64,000 nt of DNA from Hydrangea macrophylla (taxonomy: Eukaryota > Streptophyta > Magnoliopsida > Cornales > Hydrangeaceae): assembly GCA_033977485.1 (NCBI GenBank), contig CM066989.1, positions 99,985,181 through 100,049,180 of the forward strand, written 5' to 3'. Positions 33,060 to 43,972 of this stretch are shown here, piece by piece. The translations under genes were made by a program, and so were the position numbers. The stretch's first letter is position 1; each line of letters starts with the position of its first letter. The notes under the pieces are model-generated. The model had not been told where the DNA came from, made no database searches, and was given only the letters and a program-made list of their open reading frames with translations.

Positions 33060-33310
33060 TCGGTTATAAAAACAAATAGGTTGATCCATGTAGATCTCTT
33101 CATTTGGCTCTCCATTGAGAAAAGCAGTATCAACATCCATTTGAAAAGGTTCTAAAACTAAATGTGCAACAATCACCGAGATAAGGCGAATGAAAACAAA
33201 ATATCACCACTAAGGAGATTTTATCTTCAAGGTCTACACCCACTATTGGGTTTGACCTCTCACCACGAGGTGCGTCTTTATCTTTGTCAACTGAACCATC
33301 CGCCTTGAGT
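33060..33310 (-). pseudogene. Copia reverse transcriptase fragment
   Basis: The minus strand reads SVDKDKDAP, then SPYL..DCC and, in another frame, HLVLEPFQMDVDTAFLNGEP followed by NEEIYMDQPICF. These are the N-terminal Copia RT motifs, including the first catalytic aspartate region (MDVDTAFLNG). I could not find an intact YVDD box to the left. Confidence 0.75.
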
Positions 33311-33579
33311 CTAACTTCGAAAATCCGCTTGTTTTCAATAGTCTTACACTCGGACGGAATATCAACTGACTCCTAGACAGACCTTATTCTTTGTCCATAG
33401 AGATCATATCACCCTTCATAGCAAATAATCACTTAGCTTTAGCAGATGAACAAAGCGCTTCTACATAAGAAGTTGTCGCAGCATCATTTACTAATGCACA
33501 CAGGACAATGCATCCCGCAGATTTCAAAACGCCAACGGAGAACTCATCCTCGTCAACTACACTGTGCTACCTAAGAATC

Positions 33580-33911
33580 TTGAGTAACCAGTGGTGTACT
33601 CCCACTGTTTGGCACACTCCCACTAGCGTCTAGCGGTGTACTCCCACTCGGTTGCAGACTAGTACCATTTTCAGCGATAACTGGATGTGGAATCACAGTA
33701 TCTCCCCACCCTCGCCTAAAGATGGTATGTTGTCTATACTTTCCTCTAACTCATAGAGGTCAAGATTCTTATAACAACGGCAATACTGCGAAAACATTTT
33801 CAAACAGGCTGTAAAGCTTGGAAAACAGGGTATAAAGGCACAATTTTGCGTATGAGGGCAGCAGCTAAGTGTGCATCCTTCCAAGATTGGAAGGCTAGCT
33901 TGCACCGTCAA
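33580..33911 (-). pseudogene. Copia integrase-RT linker
   Basis: YELEESIDNIPSLGEGGEIL continues into a Pro/Ser/Thr-rich stretch (IPHPVIAENGTSLQPSGSTP), typical of the variable linker before RT. No catalytic motif. Confidence 0.5.
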
Positions 33912-34106
33912 TGATCTAGACTTATCTAGAAGTATTCTATTCCTCTCTTCTACAATAACATTTTATTGTAGAATTTCCAAGAATAGAAAGTTGTATATGT
34001 ACCCCTTTGTCCTCACACAGTTCATCTGAACTAACCAGAGAAACTAACACAGTTCCTCTGAACTAATCTGAGAAATATTGGCATACGAGATGACTCCAAA
34101 GTCTTT

Positions 34107-34430
34107 TCATATCTGATTCTCAACCTCAACTGTAAAACATTTGATGTAATATAGTATTTTATAGCGGTGAGGTGACAAGGTGAGGAAAATGAGGTTACTA
34201 TAACATGTCTTTACAAACATAAGTCCAAGGTATGAGTGGACTAGCTCTAAAGGTTGATTATCTCTTATAGCTTTACTTGAAAAATCTTTCGGCATGCTTT
34301 GCCACCTAGGCAAGACTCACACGTGAGCAGGTCAACTTTAGCAAGTTAGCTCACAAGCCACTACGAGCTAATCGAGTCATCCTTTTCTTTCCTTACGTGT
34401 CTGAATTTTGCATGCCAAGTCATAGAATCA
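34107..34430 (-). pseudogene. Copia integrase fragment
   Basis: KDFSSKAIRDNQPLELVHSY, then KILYYIKCF and FTVEVENQI, align with the Copia integrase start (…K.PF..KG.RA.EPLELVHSD…GYVYLM..K..A...F…AEVENQ). The first catalytic aspartate (HSD) reads HSY here. The preceding zinc-finger part is out of frame. Confidence 0.72.
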
Positions 34431-34439
34431 ACAAATGAC

Positions 34440-36180
34440 TTTGTAACTTAGGAAATAGAGAAAGTAGAGTTAGCATTTTAAGTATTGAGAAATTATTACG
34501 TAAATAACCATGTCCAATAAAAATAAACTATGTAACATAATATCCATCCTATTGTAGTCCCACCCTGCCTCTTAGCCTGCTTAATGCACATGGGCCCACC
34601 GGCCTTGTGCATTCTTCCACTTATGAAAATATTGGTCATGCATACGACCTCCCTTATGGCGGTCTGCTACCAAGTAAACATGCCGAGAATAATCAGAACA
34701 AATCTTAATTATCTCGTTCTAAGTTATGACCTATTTCATGTGTATCCATGAGTCAGACTGAAAGCATATCACAGCCTAAACCTGATGTTCACCAATGTAA
34801 GTAGTCCCTAATAGATCTTGAATCATACCAGATTTTAACCTTAGATTCTCGGTCATCAAGTGTTTGAGATTTTTCCTCACTTCGAACTTCAGTACCAGAT
34901 TCTTCAATCTAGTAGTGGATGTGCTCCAAAAAAAAATCGAGTTGGTTCCACATTCACAAGTCATTGGATAGTTCTTATAATCCCCAATTATATCATTGTG
35001 CATGCTACTTTATCAAAATAGAGCACGTGTGATTGTCTTACTAGAATTAAATTCTATAGGCCTTTGGCAATATTGGGCCCTCGGTCCAATGTTGGATCAA
35101 TTGGTTGGATCATTGATTGAGATAAGTTCTCCAAGAGATTTTAGCTCATTCAAACGTATATGTTACTTTAGTGCCAATTTTTACATTCAATAATATGCAC
35201 AACAGGTTGACATTATTATGATGCACATCTTTATACAAATGTTTGTTTTAAAATCCAGTTATCAAAATATTTTCCCTTATCACAATTTCAAGATCGAAAA
35301 TTCGCTAAGCTCGTAGACATCACTTTACTCTTGTAACTTAAGAAAAAAATTTGTAACTGATTTTTCTAAACATACATGCATAGATAGTACTAAACTTATC
35401 TACCATCATCCACAATAATAATATAATTGCGCCATACACACATGAATGCGCATGGGCCCTGCGTGGGCCCAAATTGACAATCTAGAGCTCACGCTAAAGT
35501 AATTAATGCATATATTGTGAAAACAAAGAAAATTCATCCCTTTATAAATAGGCTTTTCCCAAAACATAAAATAGAAACTCTCATCCTCACTTTACATTTA
35601 TAGCCATAAAAAAAATAGGGATGCTTTGTTTTTCACATATATACAAAAACAACCTTAGAACATACATCGTGACAACATAAGCTCAAAATAAATTGTCAAT
35701 TTAAGTCGTCCATTCATTCAATCCAGATTAATTAATTAATCACACACGACAAGTACTTATTCAGTCTTTATTACAAGAATGAATGGACTCATCCATCTCT
35801 CCATTTAAGGAAGAGGACAAGAGATCTTATGGTAATCCAATCACAAACAACATTAAGTAAACGTGCAATAATTCGAGCCTCTAATGCAAAAATAATAAAC
35901 TAATCATTAAATTTGCCCTTCCAAACCTCTCAAATATTTAAAAACTAATTAAATAGGGCTTTTAAATTAAACACAATAATTTTAAAACCTCACGGAAAAA
36001 TTTAAATAAATGAAAAATAAAATTTTCATTATAAATAAAAGTTTTTAGAATATTACTGGAGCCCAAAAAATATTTTGAATCAATTTAACAAATAAATTGA
36101 TCTAGTTAAACAAATTAACTATGAGCAACTAAATTCCTAAAAATGTAAAACTTTTGAGGAATTTGTACTCTAAGGATTTT
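34440..36180 (-). other. Copia internal region, gag side, unrecognisable
   Basis: This should hold gag and protease by position, but only unrecognisable short frames remain (for example 34776-35003). AT-rich, with no clear motifs. Confidence 0.4.
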
Positions 36181-37100
36181 CAGTGGTCTTATATGGTGTT
36201 CGAAACACCCTATATTAATTTTAAAAAATTAACAATCCATTTTGGATATTTTAAGCAATTAAAATAATGCCCATAAGAATAAATTTTTATGCTCTAAAAT
36301 ACCAAAAATAGGAGAGAATTTACTAAAGATTTTCTCAAGTCCCCAAGTAGAGTACAAAACACTATTTATTAATTTCAAGAATTAACAACTTTATTTGCTA
36401 TATTTTAAGCAATTAATATTGTGTACATAACACAATATATGCTCTAAAATATATCCCAAAAAAAATGAGAAAGTTTACTAAATAATTTTCTCATATTGCA
36501 AATAGTGTAATAAAACACATTGTGTTAATTCCACAAATTAACAATCAATAAAAATATTTTAAGCAATTTAATACGTGTACAAAAACACATAATTAGATGC
36601 TCTAAAATATTAATATGATTTCGATAATTTACCAAAAATTATCTATGGGTCCTACTAAATTTCATATGGTCTCAAAACAGTGCCCTTAATGTCTATTATT
36701 AATTACAAAAATTAATAATGTATTTTGCTATTTTAAGCAACTAAATAAATATTTAAAAAACATAAATTATATGTTCTAAAATAACAAAAATACATGAAAA
36801 TTTACACAAAAGTTATCCTAAAGTCCCTTACAGTGTACTAACACTATATATTAATCACAAAAATTAATATTTTGTTTATGATATTTTAAGCAATTAAACA
36901 TACGTACAAAACACATCTTTAATGCTCTAAAATACCAAAAACTATGAAATAACTTATCACAAAATTATTTCTACTCCCACACAGTCTCCTTAATATAGTA
37001 AAAATAAAGTTTAAATTTTCTATATATTTTCAGAGTTTTAAAGCAATTAAAACAGATTTAAAACATTAAAAACTTATTTTTTTTAATTAACAGAAACTGT
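36180..37100. repeat. Tandem array, ~153-bp unit, about six copies
   Basis: The anchor ATTTTAAGCAA recurs at 36248, 36402, 36556, 36730 and 36883, with a variant near 37035 (steps of 154, 154, 174, 153 and about 152). Each unit also carries ATGCTCTAAAATA and a GA..ATTTAC.AAA..ATT.TC block. The units are diverged. It lies in the Copia leader near the PBS. Confidence 0.82.
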
Positions 37101-37665
37101 TTTAATTACTAAATAATTTCAATAAAAGATGAAAAATATATATTAAGGATCGGGGCAGAGAGACGGACCTCCACTCTCTGAACCCATGGTCGTCGGACCA
37201 ACGCCGACCGGCGAGTGGGCCCCACTCTCCTCAACGAGAGTGGGCGTGGCCAAACTCTGGTTCATCTTTCCCAAAACAAAACCAATCTGGGTTTTGGGGG
37301 CTGCTCAACCCTCCTACTTTGCAAGCTCATATCTCACTCGTTTTTGGTCGAAAAATCAGATCGATTAAACAAGTAAATCTTCCGAAAACAGATAGCAAAG
37401 TTATGAAAAAAAATTCGTTTTTAACCCAAAATCGAATATAGGGTTTGCTATATCTCACTCGTTTGAGATAATCAAGCCATGAGACTTTGTGGGGGGACTC
37501 TAGGGAACATATGGGACACAACCATATAAAAAATTTGGACTTGTATTGGAGTTTTCACGTAGACCCACTTCAAATTCAATTTTAGCAAGTTTATGTTAAA
37601 GGTTTCACCAACCTTTATTGGCAGATTTGTTTTGGGCATAATACGGGCGAGTTAACAACCTATAG

Positions 37666-37677
37666 GCTCTGATACCA
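37666..37677 (-). other. Primer-binding site of the Copia element
   Basis: On the minus strand TGGTATCAGAGCC follows the 5' LTR end after one base. This is a perfect initiator-Met tRNA complement. Confidence 0.9.
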
Positions 37678-37678
37678 A

Positions 37679-38557
37679 TGTAAATATGCATCAAACAAGC
37701 ATATGGGTCGGGTAAAGGACATACCTTGCGGTAGAGGTGTCAAACGGGCCGGGCCGAGCCCGGTCAAAGCGGGCCCCGATCGGGCTTCGGGCCGGGCTTC
37801 ACCAAACATCGGACCGGGCCGAGCCGGGCTTGGGAAAGGAGGGGGTGTGTCCGCCCCGGACCGGTGGCCCGGGCCTAGCGAGCCGGACATCGGGCCGGGC
37901 CGGACGGGCTAGCGGGCTTCCTTCGATTTTTGGCCTTGACCGTGGTGGGCTTCGGGCCAGGCCGGGCTTTTTCTTCATTTCGGGCCGGGCCGGGCCGGAC
38001 CATGGACGGAAGAATGTGTGTCCACCCCGGCCCGGGGTATGTGAACCGGGCCTTGTGGCGGGCCGGACCGGGCTTTTAGCCCGAAAAAAGCGGGCCGGGC
38101 TGGGCCAACCCGACCCGTTTGACACCTCTACCTTGCGGAATATACCCGATCACAAATCGTCTTGGCGGCGTTGTTACGAGCCCGACAATAATACCCACGA
38201 ACTGTTGCTCTTTAGTGCTTCCGTGTACGCTCTTGTGCTTCGAACGGGTCATGAGAATGCCTACTAGAGACACCCCCTTTGTATCAACGCGCTAAATCTC
38301 AAGCCCTAGTGTGATTTGGCTAGAGAGAGAAAGAAACTGAAGAGAGAGAGAGAGTGAGAGAGAGAGAGAGAGGCTCTTGTTGTGTGTAGAGAGTTGTGTT
38401 TATGTGTGTGTTATACACATATATATATACACACACATATACATGACCTAGGACTCCAAGTTATAATTCACATAGGATTTCTTAGACCCTAAGCTAAGCC
38501 CGTTAGACCCGATTCATAGATTATGTAGGTGACCCAGAACCCACAAAAATGCTAACA
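37679..38557 (-). repeat. 5' LTR of the Copia element, interrupted by a MITE
   Basis: TG...CA ends at 37679 and 38557. Without the 399-bp MITE and its 8-bp duplication it is about 472 bp, close to the 466 bp of the left LTR. By eye a few percent of sites differ between the two. Confidence 0.88.
37732..38130. mobile_element. GC-rich hAT-type MITE with 8-bp TSD
   Basis: The terminal inverted repeats TAGAGGTGTCAAACGGG / CCCGTTTGACACCTCTA are nearly perfect. The 8-bp direct repeat CCTTGCGG flanks both ends (37724-37731 and 38131-38138), which defines hAT insertion. The interior is a GC-rich series of GGGCCGGGC / GCCCGGCCC runs in both orientations. There is no transposase; the long frames on both strands are compositional. 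Confidence 0.93.
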
Positions 38558-39537
38558 TGGGAAAAATATCAAATAAAAAATAGAAGGGAAAGTAATTTTG
38601 GTACTTGATTTGCCTTGACAGCTTGCTACCACGTGGCATATAAGATTGACTCATAGCCATAGGTGAGTCCCAAATGCCGCTGTGTGTTTGGCTAAAGTAA
38701 TTAAATTTCTATTTTTTATTATCAAAATCCATCACCACCTGATAAGTAGTTCTGAAAACTTCAATTGGCTAAGTTGTCAAAACCATTATAATTTTCTGGT
38801 TTTAGAAGCAGGAACCTTCTAAGGTCACGCGTCCACCTCAGATTCGCGATCCCGCTTATTACTTAGAAGCTTGTTGGAACCTCACTTCCACCCTGCTCCC
38901 ATCACAATCAAATTCCGAAATAGCTTATACATAGAGTCACGTTCTTATCTTGTTCAAATATTTTATCGAAGAAATATTTTTACGTTGAAAAATATGATTT
39001 AGACTTTTAAATACAAAATCTACTGTCAAAATATTTTATTTCAAACCAAATTCCTCTTCACTACATAGCATATCTCTCTGGAATATTTGGACGCTTCTTA
39101 GAAGCTACAAACTTTTGAACTTCTTAAAGTTTACCGCTTCCACTTCTTAATTCTATAGTTTTGGTTTTGGTGGTTTAATTTTTAGATTTTTGGAACTATC
39201 TTTTCTGTTTTAAACTTTCAAAATTGAAGAGAAGGACCGAGTAGTTAGACCTATTTGCCCCTTGCCCCATAACTTACTTTAAATTGATTTTTTGTGGAGT
39301 ATTTTACTTGCTAATTTATCATGAATGAGCTTTGGATTGTAAGTATTTGGTTAATTAATGCTCGTATATATACTGCGTGAAATGGTTGATCTCTTGTACT
39401 TGAACGGTTAAACCTGTGCTTGAGGAATGCATGTGGTAATTGGGAAAATGTGTAGTTTATTCATGAGAATGCTTGTCATGTCCAGAAAGCATCGCAATAG
39501 CATTATTTCCATATATCTTGCTTGGACAGTGTTACTC
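38558..39537. other. Spacer without recognisable gene
   Basis: AT-rich sequence between the Copia element and the MACPF pseudogene. I see no upstream MACPF exon, so the pseudogene is 5'-truncated or its exons are beyond recognition. Confidence 0.45.
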
Positions 39538-39859
39538 TAAGGTTCCGTTTGGCTCGTGGATTTGGAGAAGGCAAAGAAAAAGGATGAAAACAAGAAGGAA
39601 AACTAGTTCCCTTGGGTTTTCCTCCGTGCTTAACTAACACTAAATATTTAAAAAAAAAAAAAAAAAGTTAACTGTGACTCAAGAAAAATGGGAGGGAAGT
39701 TGCTCATAAAATTCAAAATTTTTATTTTTATACTCACTTTATTTTCTTTCGTTCCGATTTTCCTCTCTTATTTTCCTTGTTACCTGAACAAAGTTGAGTT
39801 TTCCTTGAGTCTTTTCTTTTCGTTTCCTCACAAAATACATGAACCAAACAGAACCTTAA
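39538..39859. mobile_element. Tourist-like MITE, copy 1
   Basis: The ends AAGGTTCCGTTTGGCTCGTG and CATGAACCAAACAGAACCTT are inverted repeats. The interior is A/T-rich (AAAGAAAAAGGATG, TTTTCCTTG). Related copies lie at 40808-41109 and 43197-43486. The target duplication is not clear. Confidence 0.65.
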
Positions 39860-40179
39860 GTTGGATCTGGTTGATTTTTCTGATAAGTGATCAACCGCGT
39901 AGATAAACCACCTATAGAGAAACTCCATGAATTTCTAGACTTCCAATTACCTCGGCAGTGGGCTCCAGTGTATGGTGATTTCCCACTTGGTCCTCGGCGT
40001 AAGAAACAACCGTCTCCATTACTTCAGTTCACTTTGATGGGTCCAAAGCTTTTTGTTAACACTACTACGATAAGTTCTTGTTCTGCACCATTTGAAATTG
40101 TCGGCTCATGATATCAAGTTTTGCAAGTGCTTTGTTGCCCATCTGGGGATTTATGGTTTGGAAAGAAAGAGAATAGTTC

Positions 40180-40745
40180 ATCCTTATGAGATCATCTGCA
40201 ATGCTAAATGCTATTTTCGTCATGCCAAACCTATTTTTGGGCATTGCTGCAGTACTAAAATGTTATATTTTAGCATATATATATATATATATATATATAT
40301 TTTTTGGTAATCGGCGGTGTCCGGGCCAGCTTGCGCGTACCTCGACTAATCCCCCGAGGCCTGGAGGTGCCGGGTGAATACTCCAGTGGCCACGTTCCCC
40401 ATGACTCGAACACTAAACCTCTTGGGTAGTACACTATATTTTAGCATATGTGCTCCAATGGTATATGTCAAATGAAATGCTATTTCTTTCTTTGGACAAA
40501 TTTAATGTATTGCCTTGTTGGTATGCCAAATTATAGCATAGTCCTCCAAAAACACATCTCCAATGGTTTGCCAAAGGTCATGCCAAATTATAGCAATGCC
40601 AAAGGTCATGCCAAATTTGGTACAGGAATTAGCATTGTTATAATTTGGCATGAGTTTTGGCATGCCATTGGAGGGGTTTTTTTTGTAGGTCATGCTATAA
40701 TTTGGCAATAGCATGAGGTATAGCATGCCCATTGGATATAGATGA
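40180..40745. mobile_element. Foldback MITE-like repeat rich in TTTGGCATG / CATGCCAAA
   Basis: CATGCCAAATTATAGC and its complement GCTATAATTTGGCATG occur several times in both orientations (40508-40720). The outer ends share AATGCTA..TGCTAT against ATAGCATG...TATAGCATGCCCATT. The ends are not fully resolved. A SINE is inserted inside it. Confidence 0.5.
40279..40434 (-). mobile_element. tRNA-derived SINE with 15-bp TSD
   Basis: It is flanked by perfect 15-bp direct repeats TATATTTTAGCATAT (40264-40278 and 40435-40449). On the minus strand it carries CCCAAGAGG, a box-B-like GTTCGAGTC, then GGGGATTAGTCGAGGTACGC and GCAAGCTGGCCCGGACACC, and an AT-rich tail (TATATA repeat). This is the layout of plant SINEs copied by LINE machinery in trans. 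The 5' end may be slightly truncated. Confidence 0.87.
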
Positions 40746-40807
40746 TTGTCACCTAATTATTATTATGCACAATCAGTATGAATCAATGGAATCTCATCAA
40801 AGTAGAG

Positions 40808-41109
40808 TAAGCCTGTGTTTGGTTTGCGGATTTAGAGAATGAAACGGATAAGAAAACTATTTCCCTTGCGTGTATTTTCCTCCATGCTTAAAGAACACTA
40901 GAAATTAGAATTTTCAATTGAGAATAGGAATTCAAGACGAGGAAGGGAAGTGATTACAAAATTAAAGAAATTTATTTCATTTTCGCTCTATTTCCTTTTC
41001 CTTCTATTTCATTATTTTCTTTATAAATTTAAAAAGAAACATATTTTCTCTAGTGTCTTTTTTTTTTTTTCTTTTCCCTCACTAAATTCATTAACCAAAC
41101 AAAGCTTTA
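40808..41109. mobile_element. Tourist-like MITE, copy 2
   Basis: The ends AAGCCTGTGTTTGGTTTGCG and ATTAACCAAACAAAGCTTTA are inverted repeats. The interior resembles copy 1 (GATTTAGAGAATG, TTCCCTTGCGTGTATTTTCC). It lies in the intron of the MACPF pseudogene. Confidence 0.6.
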
Positions 41110-41906
41110 CAGTGGAATGATGATAGTAATCCGAAGATCTCTTGCTTTCTCATTCATACGAATTCTTGTTTCCTTTCTGGTAATTCCTCTATAAATCGTT
41201 TGTAGGTTAGACTCTGGAAACCTCCCAGTAACTTGGATCCTCTTATTCTTGGAAGGCAAGAAGAGCGACCTCCTGTCTGTCCATCTCCAACACCCTCACA
41301 ACACTTCCCAAAGTCCTCCAACTCTCCGATGATCCTACTTACGAACCAATCGACATTCCAGTTGAACGAGGCCGGCTACTTTGAACCTGTCAAGTGGAGC
41401 ATATTCTCACACGTGTGCACCACTCCGGTACAGTACGACGGAACTCAAATCGATGACTCTGCTTCAATCGTGACAAAGGCTTGGTTTGAGGTTCGGGTTA
41501 TCGGTATGAAGAAGGTCCTCTTCCTGAGGCTAGGATTTTCATCAATGGACTCGGCTAGGATCCGCAGGTCTGAGTGGGACGGGCCCACGAATTCATCTTG
41601 GAAATCCGGATTAATATCGATGTCGATCAGCACGACGTTCAGTGCGGGTTTTGCTACAGTTGAGAAGAAGCCGGGGCGAAAGTGGATTTGAATTCGGCGG
41701 TTTATCCCGGTGGGCCCCCTTTGCCGACACGAGCGCCGAAAATGTTTCGCTTTGTGGATACGGAAGAAATGGTGAGGGGCCCGGAGAATACACCGGGGTA
41801 CTGGGTGGTCACCGGAGCGAAGCTGTGCGTAGAGGGTGGCAGGTTCTTGATCAAAGTCAAGTACTCGTTATTGACCATTATGTCAGAGGACTCTATGTTT
41901 ATGTGA

Positions 41907-42836
41907 GAAAACGATACAGACCAAATACCTCGAAGTTTATTATGTTGTATATTTTTTCATGTATGTTACCAATTTTTGTAAATCAAGGTAATAGATGTCA
42001 TTTGGGGGCCAAAACAATATCCTGTAGCATTCTTCATTGTTCTAGAGAATATACGTGTGTTTTGAGATAGTGGTAGTAAAGCATTGTTTTCTCTTTTAGC
42101 ATCTACAATAAGTGAAGTCTTTTAGATGTGATGAGTTTCTTGGCATACTGTAAGAGCATGTTTGGTAATCCTGCGGTTTTTGTTTTTATTTTTTTTTTAA
42201 GAACTAAACTAATAAGTGTGTTTGTAACTGTTGGGTGTGGCTCATATTGTAACGAGTCCGTAATATTAGGCCCAAGAGTCAAGGGGAGGGCCTTGTGGCC
42301 TATGGCGGAGCGAAGCGAAGACATGATGCCGGGCCTCTCGGAATGCTGACAAGAGTTATGTGCAGTATGGACTAGTCGGGTGGGGGATGCGGGTACGGTA
42401 TGGGTATTTTGGGGATTTTGCCATGTACCTATAGGAGATATATATGATGTAACCCTAAATCGTTTTCGATAGTGGAAATTTCAGGCTCTCCGGTGTGAAC
42501 GTAGGCACATTGCCGAACCACGTGATAATTCTTTGTGTCCCTTTAATCTTTATGTTTTTCATATATTGTTTGCGTGTGATTGTTTCGATCCAACAGTAAC
42601 CATTTCCGATTTTCGTTGGTGGAAAACAAACTCCGAAAACTTGTTTGGTATTCGTTTCTATTTTTTTTTTTTTTTTAATACCACCACGGAATTGGGCCAG
42701 AAAATGGGGGAAAAAAAGTTTGTAATTTGCAGTTTTCGTTTTTATAAAAAAGAAAATAAAAAACTAGTTTTTAGTTTTGAGAATTTAGAAAACGGGAAGT
42801 GTTACCATAGTGTTGATAAAGACTTTGGGAAAACTA
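41907..42836. other. Spacer after the MACPF pseudogene
   Basis: There is no recognisable gene. It contains T-runs near 42188 and 42660 and spans the interval between the pseudogene stop and the duplicated exon. Confidence 0.45.
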
Positions 42837-42966
42837 GTTTGTAGGTTTGACTCTGGAAACCTCCCAGTAACTTGGATCCTCTTATTCTTGGAAGGCAAGA
42901 AGAGCGAACTCCTGTCTGTCCATCTGCAACACCCTCACAACACTTCCCAAAGTCCTCCAACTCTCA
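42837..42966 (+). pseudogene. Duplicated fragment of MACPF exon B
   Basis: The 130 bp from GTTTGTAGGTT through CCTCCAACTCTC repeats 41199-41327 almost exactly, including the acceptor AG and the extra C that shifts the frame in CAACACCCTCACAACACTTC. Because the same lesion is in both, the duplication happened after the gene was already broken. Confidence 0.88.
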
Positions 42967-43196
42967 TGGTTCACTTGTTTTCTCTTATTCAAAAGCTCAA
43001 AGGCTCTTTTTGCTTTGCTGATTTCAGAAAAGGAAAAAGAAAAAGGAAAAGTCAGTTCGTAGGCTCTCGTTGATTCATGTATTTAGTGAAGGAAAAAAGT
43101 AAGGAGGAGTAGAAAACACAGTGAAAACAGTATACACAAATTTGAATTTTGTGAGTAACTTCTCATTTTATTTTCTTGAGTTCATGTTGCATGTTA

Positions 43197-43486
43197 AGGG
43201 TCTTTTTGGTTTGTGTATTTAAAGAAGGAAAACTCCCCTATGTTTCCCAGTGTCTCCCTCTGTGTTTAAATGACATTAGAAATTAAATTTTTTTTTTAAC
43301 ATAGTAGTAACACAAGAAAATAAGAAGGGAAGTGATTCACAAAATTCTATAATAATGATTTCTGTTTCACACAATTTTCTTCTCTTTATTGTTTGCCTTA
43401 TTAACCAAACAAAGAAAATTGTTTTTTTCCCAGTGTTCTCATTTCTTTTCCCTCATTGAATCCATGAACCGAACAGAACCTAAAGT
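43197..43486. mobile_element. Tourist-like MITE, copy 3
   Basis: The ends AAGGGTCTTTTTGGTTTGTG and CATGAACCGAACAGAACCTA match the ends of copies 1 and 2. The interior has the same GTATTTAAAGAAGG and TTCCCTCATTGAATC features. Confidence 0.6.
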
Positions 43487-43889
43487 AACATTTAAGCATT
43501 AAGGGAAAAGAAAAAAGAACAATCCATCAATAACCAGCAAGAGAATCCCATATATGCCAAAACAAAAGAGAATTTTTTTTATTCAATCAATAAACCAAAA
43601 TTGGATACAATATTTAGATATAGCACTAAAGAAAAAGTTTAATGATAACTCTTAAAAAGACCAAAATTAGAACCAGTCGATTTAATGAGGAATAAAATGA
43701 TGGCATGTGGTATAAATTATGCCATGGCCCTCGACCAAAAAATGTCTATCAGAGTACCAGTATTCATGTTTCCCTCCCCTAAGTGATTGTGAAAAGGCCT
43801 AGTTGAGTTGTATATTAGCCTCAAAGTGCCTCAACTTGTCACTTCCTAAAATGGGGAAAAGAAAACCATAGAGCTAGTATTTTCTTCCA

Positions 43890-43891
<2 letters not shown>

Positions 43892-43952
<61 letters not shown>
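43892..43952. repeat. (GA)n microsatellite 20 bp after the PPR gene
   Basis: An uninterrupted GA run of about 60 bp (CT on the gene strand) begins some 20 bp past the PPR stop codon, so it lies in the 3' UTR. Confidence 0.93.
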
Positions 43953-43954
<2 letters not shown>

Positions 43955-43972
43955 ACTACTATTCACCAAGTC

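Larger units (their letters stand above)
30295..38557 (-). mobile_element. Ty1/Copia LTR retrotransposon, decayed
   Basis: LTRs at 37679-38557 (5') and 30295-30760 (3') share TGTAAATATGCATCAAACAA...AAAATGCTAACA ends. The initiator-Met PBS adjoins the 5' LTR and a polypurine tract adjoins the 3' LTR. On the minus strand the order is integrase (~34.3 kb), reverse transcriptase (~33.2 kb), RNase H (~32.2 kb), which is Copia order. All domains are broken. Flanks CAGGA and TGGGA (30290-30294 and 38558-38562) may be a decayed target duplication. The 5' LTR holds a hAT MITE. Confidence 0.88.
39887..41906 (+). pseudogene. MACPF-domain protein pseudogene (CAD1/NSL1 family), C-terminal half
   Basis: Exon A (39887-40068) encodes DKPPIEKLHEFLDFQLPRQW and PVYGDFPLGPRRKKQPSP...QFTLMGPKLFVNTT. 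Exon B (41206-41906) encodes GNLPVTWILLFLEGKKSDLL, GYFEPVKWSIFSHVCTTPVQ, KAWFEVRVIGMKKVLFLRLG, IRRSEWDGP and, after a frameshift near 41670, VYPGGPPLPTRAPKMFRFVD through GYWVVTGAKLCVEGG to a stop at 41906. Plant MACPF proteins of this family restrain immune-type cell death and run to about 560-610 residues, so the N-terminal MACPF core is missing. At least three frame breaks lie in exon B, and the exon A donor has GA in place of GT. The 1.1-kb intron is filled with transposons. Not functional. Confidence 0.88.

Noticed and set aside
37737..38267. Frames of 176 and 108 residues on opposite strands
   Set aside because: GC-rich inside of the hAT MITE is open in several frames; the inverted repeats and TSD explain the sequence fully.
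41445..41793. Minus-strand frames opposite the MACPF exon
   Set aside because: Shadows of the plus-strand pseudogene exon, which has clear family motifs.
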